Shown here: piece after piece, positions 19,801-28,502 of the stretch
How the letters are laid out: each line of letters begins with the position of its first letter
Numbering within the stretch: the first letter of the stretch is position 1
Assembly (NCBI GenBank): GCA_009859145.1
Contig: VRVR01000059.1
Coordinates: forward strand, 62,001-126,000
Direction: 5' to 3'
From: Andalucia godoyi
Lineage: Eukaryota > Discoba > Jakobea > Jakobida > Andaluciidae
Length of the DNA: 64,000 nucleotides
The notes under the pieces: generated by a model
Databases searched by the model: none
What the model was told of the DNA's origin: nothing
Seen by the model: only the letters and a program-made list of their open reading frames with translations
Position numbers and translations under genes: made by a program

Positions 19801-20990
19801 CTGTAGGACGCAGTAAGCATCGTACGACAGAGCCAGTCCATGTCAGGAAACACGTCGGGAGGAGTGAAAATTTGGACCGAAACATGCAAGAAACTTTGAT
19901 CCATTTTCATCCGACCACCGGAACAAGAGCGCAGCAACGCTTCATAGTGCCTCACAAACTCGTGAGAGAAGAAACTTCGAAACTGACGGTCCAAATTCAA
20001 AGTGTAAATCAACTCTATGAGTACCTCCACTGGCGTGTTCGATGCATCTTCGGCAGGGACTTCAGAAGAATCGTAATCATCCGACGCATCGTCGCTGTCG
20101 TCATCGGTAATACCCTCTATGTTCATCGCAAAGAACTCGCCATCGCCGTCTTCCATTTCCTCTTCTCCCGCACTGTCATTGCCGTCGTTGGCATCGGAAT
20201 CGGAAGCATCATCCTCGACATCGTGGTCGTCATTCCCATCACTCCCATCACTTGTATCTGTCATGCCCTCCTCTACACTAGGAACGGGGACTCTAGCAAC
20301 GCGCTGGTTGGAGATATCCGGTTGCGTCGTGGAAGCACTGGGCGTGGCATCAGGCAACTCTAGAATCCAGTCCTCCAGCAAGGACGGAACTGCTGCGATA
20401 GCAGAAAAGGCGATCCTTCGAAAAAGCCCAGATGTTCTGCAAAGCGATGATATCCATTTGATCAGTGGAACACATCTCTGCCGGCCCGTAGAACCTTGGC
20501 ATTCGCTGAAAATAGCAGTAAACACATTCTTAATCGTATGAACAGAACGAGGGTCCATCTGTTTCAACTGACCATCCAGTGCAGCACCGTCATCACTCTG
20601 GCCTGAATGCTTGGAACAGAACCCGCTGCTCGTGATCGCCGTTGTATCACCACAATCGCAAACACCACTGTACGATGAGATGTTCACGTCATGACCCGCA
20701 TGTTTATCTGCCTCATAGCAAGAATTGCAAAAGATTGCGGAGGAATCGATATTGCAGGTTCTGCAAGAGTAGCCAATCGATGACCCCTCAAGCTTCTTTC
20801 CACAAATGTGACTTTCTGTAGCCATGATGACCTTCAACTTGGAAGGATCCACAAGCAGAAACGACCATTCAAGAGTCTTCGTAAACTCCTCGACAGGCCG
20901 CTTGGCGTATTCTTGGGTGAGAAGGCTTCGAAGCTCCGCCAGGCTGTGAATTCCGCGTACTTGAGCAGCCAGGTCTGGAGGGTGAACCAT
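16866..20990 (-). CDS. UBR-family N-degron E3 ubiquitin ligase
   Basis: Single frame of 1374 aa. Residues about 63-129 are a UBR box zinc finger rich in Cys/His (HICGKKLEGSSIGYSCRTC, FCNSCYEADKHAGHDV, GVCDCGD), the domain that reads N-terminal Arg/Lys/His degrons. An acidic Asp/Ser/Glu tract (about 225-310) follows. A long helical middle leads to a RING-H2-like finger at about 912-990 (SCVVCRNPV, NCCGHVVHEECSASIQ, FRCPACRR). The C-terminus (AEQHHAGHGIFLCLRS, YIPSLYLDPHGEEDTGFRRG, LYLN) matches the conserved UBR1/UBR2/UBR3 'cap' region. I do not see a ClpS-like (type-2 degron) domain after the UBR box, and it is shorter than animal or yeast UBR1 (about 1750-1950 aa), so it may be UBR3-like or restricted to basic N-degrons. 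Confidence 0.9.
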   Translation of the reverse strand: MVHPPDLAAQVRGIHSLAELRSLLTQEYAKRPVEEFTKTLEWSFLLVDPSKLKVIMATESHICGKKLEGSSIGYSCRTCNIDSSAIFCNSCYEADKHAGHDVNISSYSGVCDCGDTTAITSSGFCSKHSGQSDDGAALDGQLKQMDPRSVHTIKNVFTAIFSECQGSTGRQRCVPLIKWISSLCRTSGLFRRIAFSAIAAVPSLLEDWILELPDATPSASTTQPDISNQRVARVPVPSVEEGMTDTSDGSDGNDDHDVEDDASDSDANDGNDSAGEEEMEDGDGEFFAMNIEGITDDDSDDASDDYDSSEVPAEDASNTPVEVLIELIYTLNLDRQFRSFFSHEFVRHYEALLRSCSGGRMKMDQSFLHVSVQIFTPPDVFPDMDWLCRTMLTASYRTLLIEPSSAVFRSEVVFQAIVDLSHFASQDAFFVSLVKDDDSDDTAFQRNNWWILPTSDLQAYSHARLFLSIFRYLQDAVVVERRDSDDDSALDAVYRGISYLDMLLNLAYGFNRFVEHADYDPKSTNVVHKFLKLTIMACIRGQVVTSDTVFQTMLYIQEFLGGLMSSSVVLQHFYEILRTLDPPMVRHLVVPATRLFRLCSEANRAGLWNRNHMHVIEQCRILEMPGLLRPMLALVALLSAVGSADPVNWKMIFNELRSIPLFCQNPDPSVSLNLLIDALFVVGCMLTLDSRVMVSGDQAIWIQESIFHFMALQKRNRTDFKHSELVQSFYFRKHIPDDVLKTVCVRRGRGTYGVRDDLLHMTNPFFFPFSTFFDDSSNYDMSFLKNSVPTRSMLLRMYDLRYIVREMDAVAAEVHSHSNVSSVNGKRCLTVCTWINHVCAGFDDSVGSSSTVAVSSSVPNSETPVPSNSKDRARLKREAMLAKMSEKREKFEHSSPSLPLIDDVADAAGSSQELSCVVCRNPVLADSCGYICNTVVSPSAPSSDHLLPVFVNCCGHVVHEECSASIQSNRAEIISAGTRVFRCPACRRLSNSVLHHRNCRDPSNEVNQMVLKYEECHRRWKAATTVVDACSTYPSTLVLPLLRTPWSFLFSHALSFAVHNNVDSGFVASLRILATNLAAFYTSAPGSTSVGLMPLSFESIMTDIYSFLPGKHNDQSSFSYGDFDRIVLMSLFFLLVVAPAKSIPAERRSEELFRVLAVCPWGGGVPNAHLRLIIHACAGILQSDADFSGESFRALIVGQLSPSMRLLTLPTDFREVFQKSLTEKCVRCNKCSKSLAQCLICGCLVCVASDCCKADYFSVTTSWGTDRLFVIASYSGVMSIGEARFHAEQHHAGHGIFLCLRSSKTLLLRPDAGGYIPSLYLDPHGEEDTGFRRGLPLYLNQQRALEYSDAFFSGRLGYEPQFLESLTSVMGVIF

Positions 20991-21011
20991 TAGATAAGCA
21001 AAAGCGTACTA

Positions 21012-21040
21012 TTCCCTGTCTCTGTCTCTGTCTCTGTTTT
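21012..21040. repeat. CTCTGT hexamer repeat
   Basis: Short run of CTGTCT units just upstream (minus sense) of the UBR ligase start, so in its promoter or 5' leader. Confidence 0.7.
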
Positions 21041-21371
21041 CTGTCTCTCCGGGAGTTCGTGATCTCGTTCTTAATCTGCAACAATGAAGCCAAACACAAC
21101 AGAGCGATGCTTTTGTGAGTTTTACGACACGACGTTGAAGTGAGGGCTTTTCTGCGATGCTGTCCGCCTACAGCAGTTTCGCATTCGCAGCAGCAACACA
21201 CGGCAAAAATTAGAGGTCGAGCAAAACGAGAACGCTGGGGAGGAAGCGAATGGAGGGGACTGGTTGCCTGGGAAGAGGCGGCACATTAGGCCCGGGAAAC
21301 GAGAACGTCTCGCACACCGAGCATCTGAGAGGCAAGAGTTGTGCCATCCTTGGCGAAGAGCATCAACCAGG

Positions 21372-21878
21372 TCAGATATGTAGTTTGCTGGTTCGAGCAC
21401 GTAGAGCTCCTTCGCGCTCTCGGTATTCTTCAAGAATGTCCTGGAGTCGCTTGATCTCTGAATCCTTCATCTCACAAATTATCTGCCGTTCTTTCAGCAG
21501 TCGCTTTCTTTCGCGGCCAAACTCCTCCTTGAGTTTCTTCAACTTGGCAAGGTGTTGCTGCATCAGCCGTTCTTCGATTTCTCTGGCGCTGTCGGTCGAC
21601 TCGTGCAAGGAAGGGGCTTGGGAAGTAAAGAAGCTAATATCAATGTCTTCCATGATATTGGCAAGTGCCGGGTTGGTTTCCTTATCGAAAGCTGCTCCTT
21701 TCAGCTGCAGTAGCTCTTCGTGAAACTTCGTCCTCTGTTCCTCGAGCTGCTGATTCCGACGCTTAATCTGGCTTCTCATAACATCCAGCTGCAGTTCTTT
21801 TGTTTCCAGCTCTTTCTTCAGAAAACTGTTCTCCTCCATAAGTCGCATGTTCTCTTTTGCAAGATCAGGGGAAATCAT
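21372..21878 (-). CDS. Coiled-coil protein of unknown function
   Basis: 168 aa starting MISPDLAKENMRLMEEN. Nearly the whole chain has heptad-like, charged helical composition (ENSFLKKELETKELQLDVM, REIEERLMQQHLAKLKKLKEEF, KDSEIKRLQDILEEYRERE) with a less helical hinge around residues 65-95. No domain is recognised. It could be a basal-body/axonemal or cytoskeletal component, but this is only a guess from composition. The coding call rests on composition, length and a clean ATG. Confidence 0.65.
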   Translation of the reverse strand: MISPDLAKENMRLMEENSFLKKELETKELQLDVMRSQIKRRNQQLEEQRTKFHEELLQLKGAAFDKETNPALANIMEDIDISFFTSQAPSLHESTDSAREIEERLMQQHLAKLKKLKEEFGRERKRLLKERQIICEMKDSEIKRLQDILEEYREREGALRARTSKLHI

Positions 21879-23270
21879 GTTCGTGGTCTACACAGTCGGG
21901 GGCGTTCCAGATTCTTGCAGTTTTTTCAAAGCCGTAAAGGGAGACCGACAAAGACGCAGCAGAAACACACGGAGAGTGGAAATCGCACCGTTAAACGAAT
22001 TACAGATAGAACGTACTGCTGATGGATAGGAGTGATCGAGTTGATGTTGGAAAACTGAAGACCAGCGAGCGGTGAGGGCCACAGAGCCGTCTTTTTTTTT
22101 TCCCGGGGAGCAGACTAGAGCAATCCGTGAATCGCTGACACTTTTTGAACTGTTCTTATCGTATTTTATTTCGTTTTCATCTTCTTTGACAAAATGCTTG
22201 AAACCCTAACATAGAGTTTTTGCAATCTAGTTAAAACGAAATAAAAACGAAATCTCCCTCACTTCTCACGATTTCCGCGTTTTATTTGTTCTTATTTTCG
22301 CACTCATCTCGTTATCGTCGTCGTCCACAATTCGGAATTGTCGAAAAGCTGCAGGTGCTTCCGCACTTTCGTACAAACGACTCTATAAATAGCGCCAAAC
22401 TTTCACGAGCTTTGTGCGCGAGCGATGACGGCGTATGCACGTATGTCTATTGGGCCAAGTCCTCTAGACGACTAATTCGTGGGATCGATTGTCATACAAA
22501 CACTGCAATACTGCAGTACCCAACGAGTCAACTAGTAGTGATGCAGTGTATCGCAGGCGTCGTAGGACAGTCCTGCCTTAACGGCTTCTTCTTGTTCTTG
22601 TTCCCGTAGCCTTTGACGATCAGTTTGTTGTTTCCTCATTTATGCCATTATTTTTCGCCAAAAAAAATTGATGTCTGCCTTGCAGCGCTGCGTTGTCGGT
22701 GGACATCACACTGGAACTGGAGCCGCGCTGGGTCACTCTATCTCCTTCTCCTTCTTCATCATCACCATCAACAGAGACTGCTGGACGCGAGTCATACAGA
22801 GGATGCGAGTCGGCAGGTCCAGGATATGTGGTCTTCGAGGGATGAGGTCCACAAGACGTCGGGCCCGCAGCAAGGTGTTTTTGGTGTCCGGTGTCCAGCT
22901 TGTCCATCGAGGACGCTCCGAAGACTGGAATGGCACGGCGTCGCCTCTGATGACGTGTCGGGCGCTTGCCCTCCAAACGGTGCAATTAAGCATCGCAGCT
23001 CGCATAGGGCAACGTGCTCGGATCTGCAATCATGACTGTAGTGGCAATGGTGCGGACACCCTCTTTTCCCGTCAGTATCTGTCAATGCGGCTGCTTTCGA
23101 AATTCATCGCTCTGAGTTGTGAATGATGTTGCAGCATCTACAGCGGAATCCTGATTTTTTTGGGGGGGAGGAGAAACTGTCGCCAGTGGTGCTTTAAAAA
23201 CACAGTAAACGGAGAATCGGGAGAGAGGAAAAAACCCAGTCAAATCCTGCATTTTCATGACAACGTAAAG
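21879..23270. other. Intergenic region, no supportable gene
   Basis: About 1.4 kb between a minus-strand coiled-coil gene and a plus-strand secreted-protein gene; both promoters should lie here. Overlapping open frames at about 22613-23126 on both strands give Arg/Ser/His-rich products without motifs; mutual overlap and composition make them unconvincing. No RNA gene was recognised. Confidence 0.45.
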
Positions 23271-24161
23271 ATGAACGGCGAGTCTGGAACAAGAAGAGAC
23301 ACTCGACAACTGTGTATGTGTTTGGCGCTTTTCCTGGTGTTCGTGCATGCTGTGCAAAGCTACAGGATGCCAGAGCTTTATTTTGAGTACCCAGAACTTC
23401 ATGAAATTATTGCAGATCAGGATGTTCCACGCTACAGGCCAGAAGACAGAATTCCCTCTCCGACGTATCACAATGCGTTCACGGCAAATTTCTTCAAAGA
23501 CTGGTACAATCACACGAAGCTGTACTACGACTATCTGAACGGACGGGTCCGGTGGGAATTTCCAGACGAAGTGATCTTGTGGGACGAGAAAACACAAAAA
23601 GAACACACAATACTGCACATATCTGCTGGCAAAAGCATCTGTTTTGTGAGAGACAGGGCTATCGAAGTACGGAGGCCACGATTTCTGACACATGCTTTTC
23701 TAGTCGTGGACGACATTACGAAGAAGGCAGTGAGAAAGGTGCACCGACAAAGATCGACGTGGTGCGTCAGGCAAGAGAAGGGTGAGGAAGGGTTTTTTCG
23801 ACGGGACTGGACCAAGCACGAACCAGGGCTTCGGGGAAAACTTGTCAAGGAGGAGCTTGAGGTGTGTGTCCATTCCAGGTATCTCCGAGTTGACTGGGGT
23901 GGAGCAGTGTGGGAATTCGATAACGTGGATAACTTCACCAACAAGAAAAGGCTGCCGAACTCTCTGTGGGAGATTCCACACAACGGAGACACGTTTCTGG
24001 GACCAAAACTCCGAAATGAACAATGCTATGGCTACGAGGATCTGGCAAGGTCCCAAGCAAGACTGAAACGATGGGAATTTATTTTCGAAGGAGAGCGGGC
24101 TCTGCTGATGATCTTCGACGGACTGGCCTTAGCATCTCAATTGAAACATCAATTTACCTGA
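23271..24161 (+). CDS. Secreted or lumenal protein of unknown family
   Basis: 296 aa. The start MNGESGTRR precedes a short basic region and a hydrophobic core (LCMCLALFLVFVHAVQS) that looks like a cleavable signal peptide ending near residue 31. The mature chain is rich in Trp, Tyr and charged residues (FTANFFKDWYNHTKLYYDYL, VRWEFPDEVILWDE, RQRSTWCVRQEK), has at least one N-glycosylation sequon, and several Cys that could form disulfides. I do not recognise a domain. The last 15 or so residues are doubtful: a different frame (ending near 24283) also reads protein-like from about 24100, so a missed splice or an indel near 24125 may alter the C-terminus. It converges on the SAMHD1-like gene 43 bp away. 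Confidence 0.7.
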   Translation: MNGESGTRRDTRQLCMCLALFLVFVHAVQSYRMPELYFEYPELHEIIADQDVPRYRPEDRIPSPTYHNAFTANFFKDWYNHTKLYYDYLNGRVRWEFPDEVILWDEKTQKEHTILHISAGKSICFVRDRAIEVRRPRFLTHAFLVVDDITKKAVRKVHRQRSTWCVRQEKGEEGFFRRDWTKHEPGLRGKLVKEELEVCVHSRYLRVDWGGAVWEFDNVDNFTNKKRLPNSLWEIPHNGDTFLGPKLRNEQCYGYEDLARSQARLKRWEFIFEGERALLMIFDGLALASQLKHQFT

Positions 24162-24204
24162 AGATCGCACCAAGAAGAACCCCACATTGCAGCATGCTGC
24201 TGTA

Positions 24205-25662
24205 TCAAGCATCGGAATTCAAGGTAGAGTCGCCGGTTCGACGACGCTTTGCGGGCATTGCCTTCGTGGGCGTGGTCAAATAATCTGACAATTTTTGTGA
24301 ACCGGAAGGCAGACGGAAGGTTCGCAAGAAGTTGTGGAACGCTCGTTGCGCGGCAGCTTTCTTCGCAGGATCGCGGCAGTAGACTCGCACATATCGTTCC
24401 TGGAACTGATCTGGAATGAGGGAAGATACTTTGTGTTTCGGAATGGAAATCGACTTTCGATTCTCAAACGGATCCGAGAAGAAATGGATGCTGTCCACGG
24501 GGTTACGATCCTTCATAGCATAGTCGATCTTCAGGTTGTGGACGATCAAATCTTCAGGTGTTAAGATATTGCCAATCCCTTGGTGCGTAGATATATCCAA
24601 CTCTGTGACCTTTGGGAAATTGGCTTGGATCTCCGGTGGAACCAGCACCTCGTCAACGAACTTGTAAAGATCCCGCTTTCGCATGCGACGAATAATTTCC
24701 TGAGCCGGTCGAAGGTCCTGCGAATGGCTGGTCTCGATTTGTTTAATAAGACAGTCCGTAAGACCCATAAACTGCTCCGGATCCAATACAGCATCTGAAA
24801 TCTTGAGAAACGGATCCGCTGCGATCAAGACATCGCAAAGCATGTACTCGATAGCCTTCACAACACGATGGGAATAAATCTGCTTGTGGAGGGAATATCG
24901 CGTGTGAAACATTTCGTAAATGTTGTATACTTCTTTTGAATGGAAGCAGATTTCGTTGTTGATGACTCTGCAAGAAAACATGAGCCGTGAGAAATCATAA
25001 GAGGACTTCAATCCAAGATTGTGACAATCCCGAGCCAAATAATCAAACTTGTCAACATCCACCGAATTCTTGTGATTCGCCACAATCTGATACAGAAAGT
25101 CTCTTTCCTGAGGCTTTTTGAGATCGTGTGACTCGACGATCATGTCTTTGATCTTTCGGATCTCGGATGGATCCAGATCAATGTGATTGTCATCAATCAT
25201 GTATTGGAACATCATCAACGAGCCTTCCTCGTGCTGCCAATTTAATTCGGGCTTCCTTCGGGGAAGAAACTCGTTGTCGAAAACATGAGAGAACGGTCCA
25301 TGGCCCAGATCATGGCAAAGACCCGCCAGCTTTACACAGCGAACCTCCTGTGGGCGAATCTCCAACTCGGGTTGCGTCTCGGAGAAGCGAGAAATCATGC
25401 GGCCGGCAAGATGAGAAACGCCAATGGAGTGTTCAAACCGGTGATGAGATGCACCAGGGAAAACATAACCGCACGAACCAAGTTGAGAAAGGTCTCGTAA
25501 GCGTTGAAACTGTGGAGTATCAATGCAATCAAGGACATCTCGCGTCATTGCAATGTGGCCGTGAATTGGGTCGTTGAATATTTTGAAGGCAGAGGATGTA
25601 GAGGCAGCTGCATAAGGAGAACAAACGACAAAATCATCGTCACTGTCGGAAAGAATGCTCAT
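24205..25662 (-). CDS. SAMHD1-like dNTP triphosphohydrolase (HD domain)
   Basis: Single frame of 485 aa from MSILSDSDDD, the first ATG of the open frame. FNDPIHGHI and DTPQFQRLRDLSQLG open the HD-domain dNTPase; HHRFEHSIGVSHLAG, LCHDLGHGPFSH (H117-D118) and VDKFDYLARDCHNLGL supply the H...HD...D metal ligands. DPIHG, KQIYSHRVVKAIEYML and YVRVYCRD match SAMHD1, which hydrolyses dNTPs to deoxynucleosides and triphosphate and is allosterically activated by GTP/dNTP. The SAM domain of the vertebrate enzyme is absent, as in most protist and plant homologues. A basic PAKRRRTG near the C-terminus could be a nuclear signal. A polypyrimidine tract ending in CTCAG lies 30-odd bases upstream of the ATG, suggesting a 5' UTR splice acceptor. 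Confidence 0.93.
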   Translation of the reverse strand: MSILSDSDDDFVVCSPYAAASTSSAFKIFNDPIHGHIAMTRDVLDCIDTPQFQRLRDLSQLGSCGYVFPGASHHRFEHSIGVSHLAGRMISRFSETQPELEIRPQEVRCVKLAGLCHDLGHGPFSHVFDNEFLPRRKPELNWQHEEGSLMMFQYMIDDNHIDLDPSEIRKIKDMIVESHDLKKPQERDFLYQIVANHKNSVDVDKFDYLARDCHNLGLKSSYDFSRLMFSCRVINNEICFHSKEVYNIYEMFHTRYSLHKQIYSHRVVKAIEYMLCDVLIAADPFLKISDAVLDPEQFMGLTDCLIKQIETSHSQDLRPAQEIIRRMRKRDLYKFVDEVLVPPEIQANFPKVTELDISTHQGIGNILTPEDLIVHNLKIDYAMKDRNPVDSIHFFSDPFENRKSISIPKHKVSSLIPDQFQERYVRVYCRDPAKKAAAQRAFHNFLRTFRLPSGSQKLSDYLTTPTKAMPAKRRRTGDSTLNSDA

Positions 25663-25695
25663 CGTGAGAACGAGGTCGTCGATAGAAAAAAACAC

Positions 25696-28502
25696 TGAGG
25701 AGAAAAGAAAAAAACAAAGGGAGGGAAAAAGAAAACCTCAGACAAGAAGAGATGTGCAAGGAGGGATGGCTTTTCCCGCCAATTTGTTACAGCAGGAAAC
25801 GGGCTCTTGCAAAAAAATGGCTTTTTTGGTATGTGCCCCTGGACGTCTTCGAAAATCTCAATTATCACATTCCAGATCGGCAACAAATGCATTTTTTCGC
25901 AACACTGAGAATATGAGATTTGAAATGTCGTTCCAAAAAAGAAAGTTAGGCATTCCGGAGGTGGAGAAACGACGGAGAGGCACAGCGATCACATGGAGGG
26001 AGGTATCAACATCTCCAATCTGAGAAACGAGCAAACCAAAAAAAAGAAGATAAGGTGGAAGAGAAACTCATGCGGCGCATCCGTTTGGCTCCTGATTCTT
26101 CCGTCCAAATGGGTGTGGGGAGATCAACAACAGGAACTCACACACCCGCGAGACGGAAAACTGCACTGCATCTGATTCTGAATCGAAGCCCACCAGCGAA
26201 GATCTCTCTGGCTGAACTGCATTGTGTATAACAAAACGAGTTGCCCAAACGGTAAACATGCATGAATGCGGATTGTGAAAAGCAAAATGATAATATCGAA
26301 AACCCTTATTCGAATCAACTGAAGGCATGACGAGAACGTGAAAACCGTCCATGGCCAGCATCGGAAATCATTTTCCAGCAGAAGTACGACAGAACCGCCG
26401 AACAGGAAACAGAATGCACGATGCGCCGCTCGACGCAATAATACAGTCATCGTGATCTCATCGCTTGAGAAAAGCTCTGGCATGCAGCAAACTCTGGGAA
26501 ATTTCAGTGAGATATCCGGACAGACAAGCAGGGATTCAGGAAGCACCTCTGATGCTTCATGAAATGAACGATCTCGAAGAGGGACTGGCTTCACTGTCGA
26601 GACTGAGAACGACCCATTCCAGTGATAGGTGTCTTTCAAGTGTAACATTCGTTTTTGTGGAAACGGTTATGGTCACGTACTGCAATCGCACCGCAAACAG
26701 AAGCGTTGAAGGGTAAATTCAATCACTTTCGGAGTTCACTCAGTCGAACAGCACGCCGAGTGCCAGGTATAACGCCGATCCTGTGTCTCCGGAAAGAACG
26801 CCTCGCTGCAAATTGTTGCTAACTGTCCGTAAACGATATCGAAACAATTTGAAAGTGCAATAAAGGAATGAACACCGGTCTTACTTGGAGTCTATGGAAA
26901 GCAAATCTCACCCGAACGCCATCCCAGTAACCTGAATTTCCGGCAAGGAGGGAGAATTTTAGAGTACACTCTCGCAAACTAACAATTGCGCCACAAATGC
27001 TGTATTGAAACATGGACATCACTCACCAAAGGTGATAGCCACCACTTCATGCTGATTCATCATTTCGAACCTCAAACGCTTGTTCATCTAAGCTCCTCCG
27101 TATGTGATGCCTGGCGTGGGTCCAACAATCCATTCGATTTGTTGTAAAGTAATACGAACTTAAGGAATATCAGATTCAACATCCTTCTTCTTTTGGCTGA
27201 TGGCCTTTTGATTTAGTGTGTGGGGTTTTAAATTTCAGTTTTGCGTTAGCAGCACTTGTGCACGACGGACAAATTGAAATATATCCTGCGATCACCTCTT
27301 CAGTATTGTATTCCATCGAATACAAGATATAACCAGAGATAATAAAAGATATTTTGTGTCAGTAAGATTTATTTTCTAGAGAAACCAAACAAAAACAATT
27401 AACCAAATAATCAAACAACTCCTTTAATATGAAGTCGGAGTATTGTTCCTCTGTAATCTCACACGTCATAAAACACGTCATGATACACGTCGAAATGTGC
27501 GTACGTCACACCATACGTTGCAACGAACCATAATGATATCGTACCCTGCAGGGGTTGACTGCAGCCCTCTGAGACACTGTTTCTCTACACTCAGATGGTC
27601 TGTTTTCTGCTTATGTTCCGCCGAACATGCGTTTCCTGCATGGAACTCTCATTCCGCCAAACTCGCTTTCTGACTTTCTAACATGGATTTGCGCAGCTCT
27701 TTTCCTGCATATCTTCCGTCTCTTTGGGAGGTATTTTCTTTTCTGTGGTCGTTCCGTTCCCCGTCGTCTGCATGGTGCGGTCGATGTTCTGTTTGTTTTG
27801 AGATATATTATTTTCTGGTCAATGCAGCTGACCATTTTCCGCTTTCCGCGCTCCATATGTTGCACTTCCTTTAGCATGTTTGCGTCTCCGCCGTCAGCAG
27901 AACTCTCACTTTCTTTTCTTTCTTTCTGTCGTTCAGTCTGCGTGTTTCACGAACTTGACCTGTTTCTCAAATAAAGGATTCCTCGTTTGTGTCTCTTCTG
28001 TCGGAATTGCACGTTCGACATTCCACCACTAACGCTCTTTTTCAGAGTCTGTCACATCGCATGCCGCTAGTGTTTGAACTTGATTGCTCGCTTATTGGAT
28101 TAAGCTTGTTACTTATTTATTACCGGCTTTCTTCGGCGCCGCTGGGTCTTCCGAGATGTTTCTGTGATAGCTTGCGCTTCTTCGATAACAGCGCTTGCAG
28201 AGTGCAGGGGGTTTACCAAGGCACCTGCAGCGTGTGAGCGTATCCTGAAGACCTGCAAGAACACGAAGATTTTCTCTTTTCTTTCTTTTTTTAAATTGCT
28301 GTCCATGCCTTGTCTCAGGAGAAAGCTCCGAAGCCAAGCAGTCGTAGTTTCTTCCATGTTTCCTTTTGTCGGATCCTTTTGATCCTGCACAATTCTTTTA
28401 GGGTGTGCTTTCTGCGCTGGACCTTTTAATCTGTTGGCAAGTTTTCCGATTTTGTATGCTGACGTCTGCTCGAGTTTGCATTATTTTATTTGAACATTCG
28501 TA
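25696..28502. other. 2.8-kb region without a supportable gene
   Basis: The longest stretch of the window with no convincing gene. The part 27130-27450 is visibly more AT-rich than its surroundings. Open frames such as 26124-26648 (minus) and 27627-27974 (plus) have hydrophobic, low-information products without motifs. A tandem 12-bp repeat carrying ACGTCA half-sites lies at 27461-27496. The SAMHD1-like promoter should be at the left end and that of the membrane-protein gene at the right end. Non-coding RNAs or a gene with very small exons cannot be excluded by eye. Confidence 0.5.
27461..27496. repeat. Three 12-bp tandem units with ACGTC cores
   Basis: Units 27461-27472, 27473-27484 and 27485-27496 each begin ACACGTC; the first two continue AT, giving TGACGTGT-type half-sites on the minus strand. 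A further TACGTCAC lies at 27501-27509. The spacing of 12 bp places the cores at roughly one helical turn. Confidence 0.8.

Noticed and set aside
22613..23126. Overlapping frames on both strands in the 21.9-23.3 kb region
   Set aside because: They overlap each other, are rich in Arg/Ser/His and show no domain, so there is no way to choose one.
25663..25695. A longer start for the SAMHD1-like gene at 25695
   Set aside because: That codon is GTG and lies just after an acceptor-like CAG; MSILSDSDDD at 25662 is better.
26124..26648. 174-codon minus-strand frame
   Set aside because: Hydrophobic, Cys-rich and motif-free; looks like chance in non-coding sequence.
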